Assembly (NCBI GenBank): GCA_947627005.1
Contig: CANQUJ010000013.1
Location: 1 to 49,042 of the forward strand
Direction: 5' to 3'
DNA: 49,042 nt
Origin: an uncultured Clostridia bacterium
Lineage (GTDB): Bacteria > Bacillota > Clostridia > Oscillospirales > Ruminococcaceae
Shown here: one piece after another, positions 16,724 through 25,070 of the stretch
Layout of the letters: each line of letters starts with the position of its first letter
Numbering within the stretch: position 1 is the first letter of the stretch
The notes under the pieces: model-generated
Seen by the model: only the letters and a program-made list of their open reading frames with translations
Databases searched by the model: none
Told to the model about the DNA's origin: nothing
Translations under genes and position numbers: made by a program

Positions 16724-18700
16724 CTACCTCTTCACAGCCTTCCTGTCCGGCGCTCTTATCTCCGCAATCTTATCCCTATAATACGCCGCCTGCTCGAAGT
16801 TAAGCTGCTTCGCGGCCTCTTTCATAAGCTTGGTCATCTTCTCAATCATCTCGAGCCGCTCTTTTTTGCTGTATTTCTTAAGGTCTTTGTTGACGTTCTC
16901 CTTCGCCGTGATCTCGATAACGTCGCGAACGCCCTTGATTATAGTCTTCGGCGTGATTCCGTGCTCGGCGTTGTATTCGCTCTGAATCTCTCTGCGGCGC
17001 TCCGTCTCGGTTATAGCGCGCTCCATCGAGCCGGTAACGCTGTCGGCGTACATTATAACCTTTCCGCCCGCGTTTCTCGCCGCTCGGCCGACTGTCTGTA
17101 TCAGCGAACTTTCGCTTCTCAAAAATCCCTCTTTGTCCGCGTCGAGGATCGCCACAAGCGAAACCTCCGGCAGGTCGAGCCCCTCGCGCAGAAGGTTTAT
17201 TCCCACCAAAACGTCAAATTCGCCGAGCCTTAAATCCCTGATTATCTCCATTCGCTCGATCGTGTCGATCGAATGGTGCATATATCTGACCCTTATCCCG
17301 ACGTTTTGAAGATACTGCGTCAGATCCTCCGCCATTTTAACGGTTAAGGTCGTGACGAGCACCCTCTCGCCCTTTTCGGTCCGCTGGTTGATTTCAAGTA
17401 TAAGGTCTTCGATCTGGCCCTGGGTCGGTCTGACCTCGATTATCGGGTCCAAAAGCCCGGTCGGGCGAATGATCTGTTCGACGACCGCCTCGGAGTGCTC
17501 TTTCTCGAAAGGCCCCGGCGTCGCCGAAACGAAGACCGCCTGACCTACCCTCGAATAAAATTCGTCGAATGTCAGCGGTCGGTTGTCAAGCGCCGAGGGC
17601 AGCCTAAAGCCGTAGTCGACGAGGATATTCTTCCTCGCCCTGTCCCCCGCGAACATCCCCCTGACCTGCGGCAGCGCGACATGAGATTCGTCGACGAAAA
17701 GCAAAAAATCCTTCGGGAAGAAGTCGAGCAGCGTGAAGGGTACCGCCCCCGGCTCACGCCTTGCAAGAACCCTCGAATAGTTCTCTATTCCCGAGCAGAA
17801 GCCCACTTCTTCGAGCATCTCCATATCGTATTTGACCCGCTGCTCTATCCTCTGCGCCTCGATGAGCTTGTCCTGCGACTTGAAGAACTCTACCCTCTCC
17901 CTCATCTCGGCCTCTATGTCTTCGATCGCGTCGTGAAGCTTGTCTTTGCTCGTGATGTAGTGCGACGCGGGGAAGATCGGGACGTGGGCGAGCGAGCTTA
18001 AAACCTCTCCTGTGACTACGTTTATCTCGTTTATTCTGTCGATCTCGTCGCCGAAAAATTCAACCCTTATCGCCGTTTCGGTCGAGCCGGAGGGGTAAAT
18101 CTCGACGACGTCGCCCCGAACTCTGAATCTGTTGCGCTGAAAGTCGATGTCGTTCCGCTCGTATTGTATCGCGACAAGCTCCGAAAGAAGCTCGTCCCGC
18201 GATTTGGTCATTCCGCGCCGAATCGAAACTATCTGGTCTTTATATTCCTCCGGGTCGCCGAGAGAGTATATGCAGCTGACCGACGCCACGATTATAACGT
18301 CCCGCCGCTCAGAAAGCGCGGCAGTCGCCGAATGGCGCAGGCGGTCGATCTCGTCGTTCACGTCCGAATCCTTTTCGATGTATACGTCGGTCGACGGAAT
18401 ATAAGCCTCGGGCTGGTAGTAGTCGTAGTAGCTGACGAAAAACTCCACCGCGCTGTCCGGGAAAAACTCGCGGAACTCGGAACAAATCTGCGCCGCAAGT
18501 GTCTTGTTCGGCTCTAAAATAAGGGTCGGCCTGTTGATCTCCGCAATGACGTTAGCCATCGTAAAGGTCTTGCCCGAGCCGGTGACCCCCATAAGGGTCT
18601 GGTTCCGCTTTCCCTCGCGTATCCCCTTTACGAGCTCGGCTATCGCCTGCGGCTGGTCGCCCGTCGGCTTGTATTCGCTTTTGAGTACGAATCTGTCCAT
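16724..18700 (-). CDS. uvrB: Excinuclease ABC subunit B
   Basis: 658 residues, full length. Helicase-like subunit that verifies damage and loads UvrC. Walker A GVTGSGKT is at residues 38-45. The DNA-clamping beta-hairpin region [15 protein letters not shown] follows near residue 92. Helicase motifs include VDESHV, SATPGP and QTVGRAARN. The C-terminal UVR helix pair ([24 protein letters not shown]) that binds UvrC is present. AAAGGA precedes the ATG. The mRNA leader carries a GC-rich palindrome cluster. Confidence 0.98.
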   Translation of the reverse strand: MDRFVLKSEYKPTGDQPQAIAELVKGIREGKRNQTLMGVTGSGKTFTMANVIAEINRPTLILEPNKTLAAQICSEFREFFPDSAVEFFVSYYDYYQPEAYIPSTDVYIEKDSDVNDEIDRLRHSATAALSERRDVIIVASVSCIYSLGDPEEYKDQIVSIRRGMTKSRDELLSELVAIQYERNDIDFQRNRFRVRGDVVEIYPSGSTETAIRVEFFGDEIDRINEINVVTGEVLSSLAHVPIFPASHYITSKDKLHDAIEDIEAEMRERVEFFKSQDKLIEAQRIEQRVKYDMEMLEEVGFCSGIENYSRVLARREPGAVPFTLLDFFPKDFLLFVDESHVALPQVRGMFAGDRARKNILVDYGFRLPSALDNRPLTFDEFYSRVGQAVFVSATPGPFEKEHSEAVVEQIIRPTGLLDPIIEVRPTQGQIEDLILEINQRTEKGERVLVTTLTVKMAEDLTQYLQNVGIRVRYMHHSIDTIERMEIIRDLRLGEFDVLVGINLLREGLDLPEVSLVAILDADKEGFLRSESSLIQTVGRAARNAGGKVIMYADSVTGSMERAITETERRREIQSEYNAEHGITPKTIIKGVRDVIEITAKENVNKDLKKYSKKERLEMIEKMTKLMKEAAKQLNFEQAAYYRDKIAEIRAPDRKAVKR

Positions 18701-18732
18701 CGAAGAATCCTTTCATAAAGTGCGGTTTTCCG

Positions 18733-18832
18733 GGCGAAGCCCGCACTCGCCCCCTGCGGGGGGCGAGTGCCCGCGCCCGCGGCGCGGGCGCGGCCGCCGC
18801 GCTTCGCGCGGCGGGGGCTTCGCCCTTCGCAG
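18733..18832. repeat. GC-rich palindrome cluster in the uvrB leader
   Basis: Adjacent hairpins: GCACTCGCCCCC/GGGGGCGAGTGC, CGCGCCCGCG/CGCGGGCGCG and CCGCCGCGC/GCGCGGCGG. It lies between the uvrB promoter and start codon. A sister cluster is at 20235-20348 and a related one at 42975-43080. Confidence 0.75.
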
Positions 18833-18864
18833 GCGCAAAGAACAAACGTTTTAGCATCGCTATT

Positions 18865-18893
18865 ATGATACCACGGCGCAAACAAAAAGTCAA
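18865..18893 (-). promoter_or_regulatory. uvrB promoter
   Basis: TTGACT, 17 bases, TATCAT on the minus strand. The -35 lies inside a perfect 12-bp inverted repeat (18884-18895 and 18901-18912) that also looks like the terminator of the preceding TSCPD gene. Confidence 0.7.
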
Positions 18894-18912
18894 TGCCGCA
18901 CATTGACTTTTT
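18884..18912 (-). terminator. Terminator after the TSCPD gene
   Basis: AAAAAGTCAATG pairs perfectly with CATTGACTTTTT around a 5-base loop, ending in a T-run on the minus strand, 27 bases after the stop. Confidence 0.65.
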
Positions 18913-18938
18913 GCAAAATTCTCGATTTTAAAATAAAA

Positions 18939-19181
18939 TCACAGCGCCTGTTTAAGCGCCTGTGCAAGCTGGTCGGGGCAGGAGGTGGGCTTCATACCGC
19001 ATTTGGTGTTTTCAAGCCTCTCGATAACGTCCTCAACCTTCATTCCCTTGACGAGGCTGCTTATCCCCTTGGTGTTGCCGTTGCAGCCGCCGACAAATTC
19101 GACGTTTTTGATAATCCCGTCTTCAACGGTAACGTTAATCTGGCGGGCGCAGGTCCCTTTTGTCTGATATTGAATCTCCAT
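18939..19181 (-). CDS. TSCPD-domain protein (TIGR03905 type)
   Basis: 80 residues, the typical size of the stand-alone TSCPD family. Conserved features are KGTCARQINVTVEDGIIKNV, FVGGCNGNTKGIS and the C-terminal TSCPDQLAQAL from which the domain takes its name. In larger proteins this domain is attached to ribonucleotide reductases; the free form's role is not known. It has its own promoter, reading out of the end of the RluA-type gene, and GGAGG at the start. Confidence 0.92.
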   Translation of the reverse strand: MEIQYQTKGTCARQINVTVEDGIIKNVEFVGGCNGNTKGISSLVKGMKVEDVIERLENTKCGMKPTSCPDQLAQALKQAL

Positions 19182-19213
19182 TTTAAAATTCCTCCGTAAA
19201 AATTATTATCTTC

Positions 19214-19242
19214 AGTATAACCCCGAAACGCGTTTCAGTCAA
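19214..19242 (-). promoter_or_regulatory. TSCPD gene promoter with palindromic spacer
   Basis: TTGACT, 17 bases, TATACT. Twelve of the spacer bases form a perfect palindrome, GAAACGCGTTTC (19225-19236), a possible repressor site. The promoter overlaps the stop codon of the upstream gene. Confidence 0.7.
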
Positions 19243-20197
19243 TAGCCGAGCCGAAAAATTCGGCGACAAATTCCGGCTCGGGGACTGTAAAAGTCCTCCC
19301 CCGAAGATAGGAAAGGGGACCGTCCTTCATCGAGTCGAAACAAAGCTTATACGCGCAAAGGGCTTGGGTTTTTCTGCGATATTTCCGGTTTATCTCGTTT
19401 CTGCCGTATTTGCCGTCGCCGAGAATCGGGCAGCCGATATACGCAAGGTGGACCCTAATCTGGTGGGTTCGGCCGGTTATAAGCTCAACTTCGACGAGAG
19501 AAAGCTCTCCTGCGGTTTTTAAGACCCTGTATTTCGTTATCGCGGTCTTCGAATTCGGGGTCTTCTTCTGCCTGACGTAAACGGTGTTCTCGCTCTCGAC
19601 CTTTTCGAGGAAGGTCTTAACAGTCCCCTCTTTTTCGCGAGGGACCCCGACGACAACGCAAAGATAGGTCTTTTTTATGTCGCGGTTTTTGATGGCCTCG
19701 TTCAGGATTCGCAGGCTCTCGGCGTTTTTCGCGCATATGACCAGCCCCTCGGTGTTGCGGTCGAGCCGATTGCAGAGCGCCGGTGCGAAGCTCTGCTCTT
19801 TTTCGGGGTTGTATTCGCCCTTTGATATCAGATACGCGGTGACGCGATTTATCAGGGTGTCGCGCTCGGCGGTCGAGTCCTCGTGGACTACGAGACCGCT
19901 CGGCTTGTTTATCAAAATGATGTTTTCGTCTTCGTAAACTATCGAAATTTCCGATGAAATATCCGAAAAATCGGCTTTCGGCGCGGGATTTTCAAAAAAT
20001 TCGTCCGAAATGTACATTTGAAAAACGTCGCCTTCGCTGATTCGCGTTGAAATTTCGCACCTTTTTCCGTTCAGCTTTATCTTTTTTTCGCGCAGAAATT
20101 TATACATCTTCCCGCTCGGAAGATTCGGCACAGCCTTCGAGATAAAGCGGTCCGCCCGCTGTCCGGCGTCGTTTTTCAATACGGTAAATTCTTTCAC
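19235..20197 (-). CDS. RluA family pseudouridine synthase
   Basis: About 320 residues. An N-terminal S4 RNA-binding domain (SGKMYKFLREKKIKLNG) is followed by the RluA-type catalytic domain with the active-site Asp in NRLDRNTEGLVI, and later GRTHQIRVHLAYIG. It converts uridine to pseudouridine in rRNA (RluC/RluD-like); the target position is not certain. I place the start at GTG 20197, because GGAGG is 6 bases upstream. The frame stays open further upstream only through a GC-rich palindrome cluster. Confidence 0.9.
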   Translation of the reverse strand: MKEFTVLKNDAGQRADRFISKAVPNLPSGKMYKFLREKKIKLNGKRCEISTRISEGDVFQMYISDEFFENPAPKADFSDISSEISIVYEDENIILINKPSGLVVHEDSTAERDTLINRVTAYLISKGEYNPEKEQSFAPALCNRLDRNTEGLVICAKNAESLRILNEAIKNRDIKKTYLCVVVGVPREKEGTVKTFLEKVESENTVYVRQKKTPNSKTAITKYRVLKTAGELSLVEVELITGRTHQIRVHLAYIGCPILGDGKYGRNEINRKYRRKTQALCAYKLCFDSMKDGPLSYLRGRTFTVPEPEFVAEFFGSAID

Positions 20198-20234
20198 TTT
20201 CCGCCTCCGAATATCGGCTTTTTTGTTCCGCCGC

Positions 20235-20348
20235 CCCTGCGGGCGGCGGCTTAGGCGAAGCCCGCAAGCGCCCCCTCTCGGGGGCGCTTGCCCGCGCCCG
20301 CGGCGCGGGCGCGGCCGCCGCGCTCCGCGCGGCGGGGGGCTTCGCCCC
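20235..20348. repeat. GC-rich palindrome cluster upstream of the RluA-type gene
   Basis: Same order as the uvrB-leader cluster: GCAAGCGCCCCC/GGGGGCGCTTGC, CGCGCCCGCG/CGCGGGCGCG, then CCGCCGCGC/GCGCGGCGG. The middle part is identical between the two clusters, while the outer hairpin differs with paired changes in both arms. Confidence 0.75.
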
Positions 20349-20357
20349 GACAATGCG

Positions 20358-20393
20358 CAATCTTTAAGCCCCGCTCAATCTTTAAGCCCCGCT
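20358..20393. repeat. 18-bp tandem duplication over the SDR stop codon
   Basis: CAATCTTTAAGCCCCGCT occurs twice in a row. Each copy holds an in-frame stop for the SDR gene on the minus strand. Confidence 0.85.
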
Positions 20394-21143
20394 GAATTTC
20401 ATAATAAACCCGTGCGGCAAAAGCTTTGCCAAAACGCGGTAGAATTTATAAAAAACTCTCGGCGTATAGACGGTCCTGCCCTTTTTAAGCGCCGAAAGCG
20501 CGCCTTTCGCGACCTTTTTCAGGTCGCAATAGGGCAAAAGGTCGAACGCCTTCGAGGCGCCCTCGCCTATGTTCGCGACCTCTAAAAATTCCGTCCTCAT
20601 CGGCCCGGGGCAGACGCAGCAGCAGCCTATCCCCCGCGGCTTAAGCTCTTTTGAAAGCCCCTTCGTAAAGCTCATAACATAGGCTTTGGTCGACGAATAA
20701 ACCGTAAGCCTCGGGTTCGGGGCAAAGGCCGCGATCGAGCAGACGTTCAAGATTCCGCTCCCTCGGTTCATATGCTTAAGCGCCTCGGCGGTAAGGGCGG
20801 TAAGCGCCTTGACGTTAAGGTCGATCATATCGGTCTGCGATTTCGCGGTAGAATCGGCGACGTCGCCCAGCTTCCCGAACCCCGCGTTGTTGATCAAAAG
20901 CTCTATCTCCGCGCCGGAAGCCTTTATCTTCTCAAAAAGCCCCGAGAGCGCGTTTTCGTCGCAAAGGTCGATCGGAACAGCCTTGAATTTATCTTCGCCG
21001 AGCTCTTTCGCGAGGGCCTCGAGCCGGTCTTTTCTTCTTGCCAAAAGCCAAATTTCGCCGACTTCGGGATAAGTCTTCTCAACAAGCTTTGCGAATTCAA
21101 CCCCGAGGCCGCTCGAAGCGCCGGTTATTATCGCGGTTTTCAT
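20382..21143 (-). CDS. Short-chain dehydrogenase/reductase
   Basis: 253 residues, classical SDR. Cofactor motif TGASSGLG is at residues 8-15, with ARR/KDR afterwards suggesting NADP(H). NNAGFG follows, then the catalytic Ser in VCSIAA and the YSSTK pair. CPGPMRTEF is the usual loop after the active site. It reduces or oxidises an unknown alcohol, keto or acyl substrate. Own promoter, with AGGGGTGA before the ATG. Confidence 0.92.
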   Translation of the reverse strand: MKTAIITGASSGLGVEFAKLVEKTYPEVGEIWLLARRKDRLEALAKELGEDKFKAVPIDLCDENALSGLFEKIKASGAEIELLINNAGFGKLGDVADSTAKSQTDMIDLNVKALTALTAEALKHMNRGSGILNVCSIAAFAPNPRLTVYSSTKAYVMSFTKGLSKELKPRGIGCCCVCPGPMRTEFLEVANIGEGASKAFDLLPYCDLKKVAKGALSALKKGRTVYTPRVFYKFYRVLAKLLPHGFIMKFSGA

Positions 21144-21164
21144 AAAATCACCCCTATATATTCA

Positions 21165-21192
21165 ATTATAGCCTTTTGCTCGGCTTTGTCAA
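21165..21192 (-). promoter_or_regulatory. SDR gene promoter
   Basis: TTGACA and TATAAT on the minus strand with a 16-base spacer. Confidence 0.75.
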
Positions 21193-21246
21193 TATTCCGG
21201 CGGGCGGCGGCGAAATCTTAAATTTTATTAAAATTGCGAATTTTTA

Positions 21247-21275
21247 TTGAATTTGCCGCGAGTCGGTGATATAAT
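21247..21275 (+). promoter_or_regulatory. CotH lipoprotein promoter
   Basis: TTGAAT, 17 bases, TATAAT, then GGAGGA 9 bases before the ATG at 21323. Confidence 0.75.
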
Positions 21276-21322
21276 TGAAAAAAATATTAAAAACGCAGCC
21301 CCTTTTCGGAGGATTTTTAAAT

Positions 21323-23038
21323 ATGAATTTTTTTGTGAAATTTTTCAGAGCAAAAGCCCTTGCTTTTTCCGCGATGATGATTTCGTCGCTTATTCTCTCT
21401 TCCTGCACCGCCGTTAAAACCGACCCCGCGCCCGGAACCTCTTCCCCGGCGACGAGCCCTTCGAGCGAGAGCGAAACCCTTCAAAACGTCCCGGACAGAG
21501 TCGTCGGCCCGGCTTCTTCGGAAAATTCCTCCCCCGCGCAGACCGCCGGGGAAAGCGCCGGGCCCGAGGTTTTGCCGACCGCACCGCCCGAGACCGAGCC
21601 GCCCGAAACCGAGCCGACAGAGACTAACCCCGCCGGCGAGATAGTCGACGACTGGCAGAGCGGGCTCGACCTTTCTTCTAACGACCCGAAAGCCCTTTAC
21701 GAAAGCTTTAGGATAGACCCCGCCCACCGCGAGGGGTACTACACCAAGATCTGCTCCGAGACCTCATTCCCGATAATCCACATCTCTACCCAAGACGAGC
21801 GCGAAATCCTCTCCCTTGAAGACTACGTTCCGAGTCTTATAGAGGTTATGAACTGCGACGAAATCTATAAATTAGAGGCTTCAGAGGCCGGCGTAAGGGT
21901 CCGCGGAAACGCCAGCGCCAACTACGGCGACGTCGACTGGATCAGAAAAAACCAGGTCTCATATCGCGTTAAATTCGCCGAAAACCAGTCTATGCTCGGG
22001 CTCAACGACTTTGCAAGGTGCAAATCCTGGGTCTTGCTGAAATCATACGAGGCCGCGATAGAAAACCACCTTGCGTTTAAAGTCGCGAGGGCGATAAACA
22101 ACGGCGACTATTTCTGCTCCGACTCCGTTTTCGTCCAGCTTTATATCAACGAGGAATACAAGGGGATATACCTTTTGTGCGAGCAAACGCAGGCGAATTC
22201 CGAGAGGATCGACCTTAACGAGGCCGAGGAAAACTATCAAGGGACCGACATCGGCTATCTTGTCGAGCTCGACAACTACGCCACCGGCGACGACCACCCC
22301 TATTTCTTCCTAAACTACAATCTCGAAAAAATAACCGACGTCTACGGGACTTCCAGAGTTCCGAGGAAATACGCGTATTCGGTCAAAAACGACCTTTACT
22401 CGGACGAGCAGCTTAAATTCATCGAAAGATATTTCGAGGTTGCGTGGGAGATTCCGATGAGGGCTATCCGCGACGGCGAATATTATAAGATCGGCGAAAA
22501 CTACGAGCTTATCCCCGCGCAGGATGAATTTTCATCGGCCGAAGATTGCATTTCCCAAGTCTTCGATATTGATTCGGTCGTGGATATGTATATAACCTAC
22601 GAAATCATCAACGACCAAGACGTCGGCGGCGGAAGCTTCTTCTTCGCGGTCGACTTCGGCGAAAACCCGAAATACGAAAAGCTTACGATGGTCGCCCCCT
22701 GGGACTTCGACTGGGCGTATTACGACTATTCGAGCGACGCCGACGGCGGGCTTTACGCGGCGGCCTTTAAAGACAGCTATTTCGTCGAGCACTGGGGCGA
22801 CCGCTCGAACCCATGGCTTATCCTCTTCTATTCGGCGGATTGGTTCCGCGAGCTCGTCAAGCAAAAATGGAGCGAGAGGCTGCCCTATATAAATTCGGCG
22901 ATAGACGAAGTCGAGAGCCTTGTGGTGAACAACTCCGAAGAATTCAACCGCGACGGAACAAGGCGCTCGGGCGGCGCGATGACCACGATAAAGTGGGTCC
23001 GCAACCGGCTCGACTACCTTGACACCCTCTGGCGGTAA
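21323..23038 (+). CDS. CotH kinase family lipoprotein
   Basis: 571 residues. A lipoprotein signal ends in LSSC (Cys28), followed by a Ser/Pro/Thr/Glu-rich linker to about residue 115 (PPETEPPETEPTETNP). The CotH domain begins with VRVRGNASANYG and KNQVSYRVKF, then QLYINEEYKGIYLLCEQ, the DQD stretch, and APWDFDWAYYDY. CotH proteins are atypical kinases, first known for phosphorylating spore-coat proteins. Surface forms with linkers may instead act on cell-envelope or cellulosome-type proteins. The start at 21323 is fixed by GGAGGA. Single gene. Confidence 0.9.
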   Translation: MNFFVKFFRAKALAFSAMMISSLILSSCTAVKTDPAPGTSSPATSPSSESETLQNVPDRVVGPASSENSSPAQTAGESAGPEVLPTAPPETEPPETEPTETNPAGEIVDDWQSGLDLSSNDPKALYESFRIDPAHREGYYTKICSETSFPIIHISTQDEREILSLEDYVPSLIEVMNCDEIYKLEASEAGVRVRGNASANYGDVDWIRKNQVSYRVKFAENQSMLGLNDFARCKSWVLLKSYEAAIENHLAFKVARAINNGDYFCSDSVFVQLYINEEYKGIYLLCEQTQANSERIDLNEAEENYQGTDIGYLVELDNYATGDDHPYFFLNYNLEKITDVYGTSRVPRKYAYSVKNDLYSDEQLKFIERYFEVAWEIPMRAIRDGEYYKIGENYELIPAQDEFSSAEDCISQVFDIDSVVDMYITYEIINDQDVGGGSFFFAVDFGENPKYEKLTMVAPWDFDWAYYDYSSDADGGLYAAAFKDSYFVEHWGDRSNPWLILFYSADWFRELVKQKWSERLPYINSAIDEVESLVVNNSEEFNRDGTRRSGGAMTTIKWVRNRLDYLDTLWR

Positions 23039-23061
23039 AAAAGTAAACAAAAGGTTAAGAT

Positions 23062-23089
23062 TTCCCCCGAAAGCTTATTTTCGGGGGAA
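23062..23089 (+). terminator. Terminator of the CotH gene
   Basis: TTCCCCCGAAA pairs with TTTTCGGGGGAA, followed by TTTTATT. Confidence 0.8.
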
Positions 23090-23094
23090 TTTTA

Positions 23095-23123
23095 TTGAGA
23101 TTTTGAGCGGGATAATATATAAT
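23095..23123 (+). promoter_or_regulatory. Response regulator promoter
   Basis: TTGAGA, 17 bases, TATAAT. It precedes the duplicated leader segment. Confidence 0.65.
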
Positions 23124-23216
23124 TAAAACGAAATTTGCAAAAAGCCTCCGCACATTGATTTCAGACGTTTGCGAGCGGAGCTTTGAATACAGTTTTGTCG
23201 GATTGGAGAAAGCGAT

Positions 23217-23297
23217 ATGAAAACGATACTGATAATAGACGATGATAAACGCAGCGCGGACTGCCTGCGCAACCGCACTTTTGCGACGCTGCGTTAA
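23217..23297 (+). pseudogene. 26-codon remnant of a duplicated response regulator start
   Basis: Reads MKTILIIDDDKRSADC and stops after 26 codons; the first ten residues equal those of the real regulator at 23395. The 5' flank is also duplicated: GCCTCCGCACATTG occurs at 23143 and 23322, 179 bases apart. The segment ends in a CGCAGCG (23250-23256) / CGCTGCG (23287-23293) stem. It may be a dead duplicate or act as a translated leader peptide. Confidence 0.65.
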
Positions 23298-23394
23298 TCA
23301 ACGTGCGTCGGCGGGATTGATGCCTCCGCACATTGATTTCAAACGTTTGCGAGCGGTGCGGTTAAAATACAAAGATTAGGTTGGAGGAGTTTGA

Positions 23395-24054
23395 GTGAAA
23401 ACTATACTTATAATCGACGATGACGTCTATATCGGCGACATGCTCTCCGAGGCGCTCGGACAGGAGGGATATGCCGTGATGAGGGCGTATTCGGGGACGG
23501 AGGCGCTTTTGATACTCGAATCAAAGCGGCCCGACCTTATTCTGCTCGATTTAATGCTGCCGGGGCTTTCGGGCGAGGAAATTCTGCCGAAGATAAAGGA
23601 TATTCCGGTCATCGTTTTGTCGGCGAAAGCTGACGCGGAATCAAAGGTAAATCTTCTTTTGGGCGGGGCGCAGGATTACGTCACAAAGCCGTTTAATCTG
23701 AACGAGCTTGCCGCGCGGATAGCCGTCAGACTTAGAAACCTGCCGGATGGCGGCGGGAAAATTTTAGAATACGACGGAATCGTTTTAAACACCGAAACGC
23801 ACTCGGCGGAAGTCTGCGGAGCGGCGGTAAAGCTCACCCGGACGGAATACGCGATCTTAAAGCTTTTGATGCAGAAACCGTCGTCGGTATTCACGAAAAC
23901 GCAGCTTTTGGATAAAATCTCGGCCGACACCCCCGACTGCACCGACAGCTCGCTTAAAATTCACATCTCTAACCTTCGGCGAAAGCTTCGCGAGCCCTCG
24001 GGAAAGGACTATATCGAGGCGGTCTGGGGAATAGGCTTTAAGCTGAAAAAATAA
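23395..24054 (+). CDS. OmpR-family response regulator
   Basis: 219 residues. The receiver domain has the acidic pocket D8-D10, phospho-acceptor Asp52 in LILLDLMLPG, Ser76 and Lys98 (VTKPF). The C-terminal winged helix has LTRTEYAILKLL and HISNLRRKL, ending GIGFKLKK. No histidine kinase gene is adjacent, so its partner is elsewhere or lost. The start is GTG with GGAGGAGTTTGA upstream. It faces an ABC exporter operon across three phased repeats that are likely its binding sites. Confidence 0.93.
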   Translation: MKTILIIDDDVYIGDMLSEALGQEGYAVMRAYSGTEALLILESKRPDLILLDLMLPGLSGEEILPKIKDIPVIVLSAKADAESKVNLLLGGAQDYVTKPFNLNELAARIAVRLRNLPDGGGKILEYDGIVLNTETHSAEVCGAAVKLTRTEYAILKLLMQKPSSVFTKTQLLDKISADTPDCTDSSLKIHISNLRRKLREPSGKDYIEAVWGIGFKLKK

Positions 24055-24065
24055 TTTTGAAGAAA

Positions 24066-24112
24066 TCTTAACCCCTTTCTTAACCGCTTTCTTAACCTTT
24101 TTCGGGTATTAT
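24066..24112 (+). promoter_or_regulatory. Three phased direct repeats ahead of the ABC operon
   Basis: TCTTAACC occurs at 24066-24073, 24078-24085 and 24090-24097, exactly 12 bases apart, followed by a TATTAT -10 box at 24107-24112. No good -35 is seen; the last repeat occupies that region. This is the layout expected of an OmpR-family activated promoter. Confidence 0.7.
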
Positions 24113-24156
24113 TTTCTTCGGGAAGACCCGACTTTTTCAGAAAAAGGAGAAATTTT

Positions 24157-25062
24157 ATGGAATACGTTTTAACGGCAAATTCGCTTTATAAAGACTACGG
24201 AAAGTTCCGGGCGCTTTCGGGGCTTTCGATGAAGGTCCCAAAGGGCTCGATCTACGGCTTCGTCGGTAAAAACGGCGCCGGAAAAACCACGCTTATACGC
24301 ATCATCTGCGGGCTTCAAAGCCCGAACCTCGGCGACTATTCTCTCTACGGGATAGAAAACCGCAGCCCGAAGATATCAAAATCCCGAAGAAGAATGGGCG
24401 CGGTGGTCGAAACGCCGTCGATCTATCTCGATATGTCCGCGGTCGAAAACCTTAAGCAGCAGTATCGGATCTTGGGGCTGCCGTCGTTTCAAGGGATCGA
24501 CGAGATTTTAAAGCTCGTCGGGCTCGAATCGACCGGGAAAAAGAAGGCGAAGAACTTCTCGCTCGGCATGCGCCAGCGGCTCGGGATAGCCATCGCCCTT
24601 TGCGGAAGCCCCGATTTTTTGGTGCTCGACGAGCCGGTCAACGGCCTCGACCCGCAGGGAATCGTCGAGATAAGAGAGCTTATTTTAAAGCTGAACCGCG
24701 AGAAAAACATCACCGTTTTAATTTCGAGCCACATCTTGGACGAGCTTTCTAAGCTTGCGACACACTACGGATTTATCGACGGCGGAAAGATGATAAAAGA
24801 AATTTCCGCCGAGGAGCTTGAAGCGGCGTGCAGAAAGTGCATGAGGATAGAGGTCACAAGCGCGCCCGCCCTCGCGAGGGTTTTGGACGGAATGAAGGTT
24901 GAATATAAAATCCTCTCCGACACCGAGGCGGACGTCTATGCAAAGCTTAACATAACCGCGCTGACCAACGCCCTTTCGGCCGAGGGCTGCGAGCTCGTCT
25001 CGGTCGCCGAGCGGGACGAAAGCCTTGAGAGCTATTATATAAGCCTCGTCGGCGGAAAGTGA
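24157..25062 (+). CDS. ABC transporter ATP-binding protein (BcrA/NatA type)
   Basis: 301 residues. Walker A GKNGAGKTT is at residues 37-45, Q-loop near VVETPS, signature FSLGMRQRL, Walker B FLVLDEPVNGLDP and switch SSHILDE. Residues beyond 220 form the C-terminal extension common in antibiotic or lantibiotic exporters. It powers the three ABC-2 permeases that follow. The likely substrate is an antimicrobial peptide or another envelope-active compound, inferred from family and from the regulator. AAAAAGGAG precedes the ATG. Confidence 0.93.
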   Translation: MEYVLTANSLYKDYGKFRALSGLSMKVPKGSIYGFVGKNGAGKTTLIRIICGLQSPNLGDYSLYGIENRSPKISKSRRRMGAVVETPSIYLDMSAVENLKQQYRILGLPSFQGIDEILKLVGLESTGKKKAKNFSLGMRQRLGIAIALCGSPDFLVLDEPVNGLDPQGIVEIRELILKLNREKNITVLISSHILDELSKLATHYGFIDGGKMIKEISAEELEAACRKCMRIEVTSAPALARVLDGMKVEYKILSDTEADVYAKLNITALTNALSAEGCELVSVAERDESLESYYISLVGGK

Positions 25063-25070
25063 GGCAGAAA

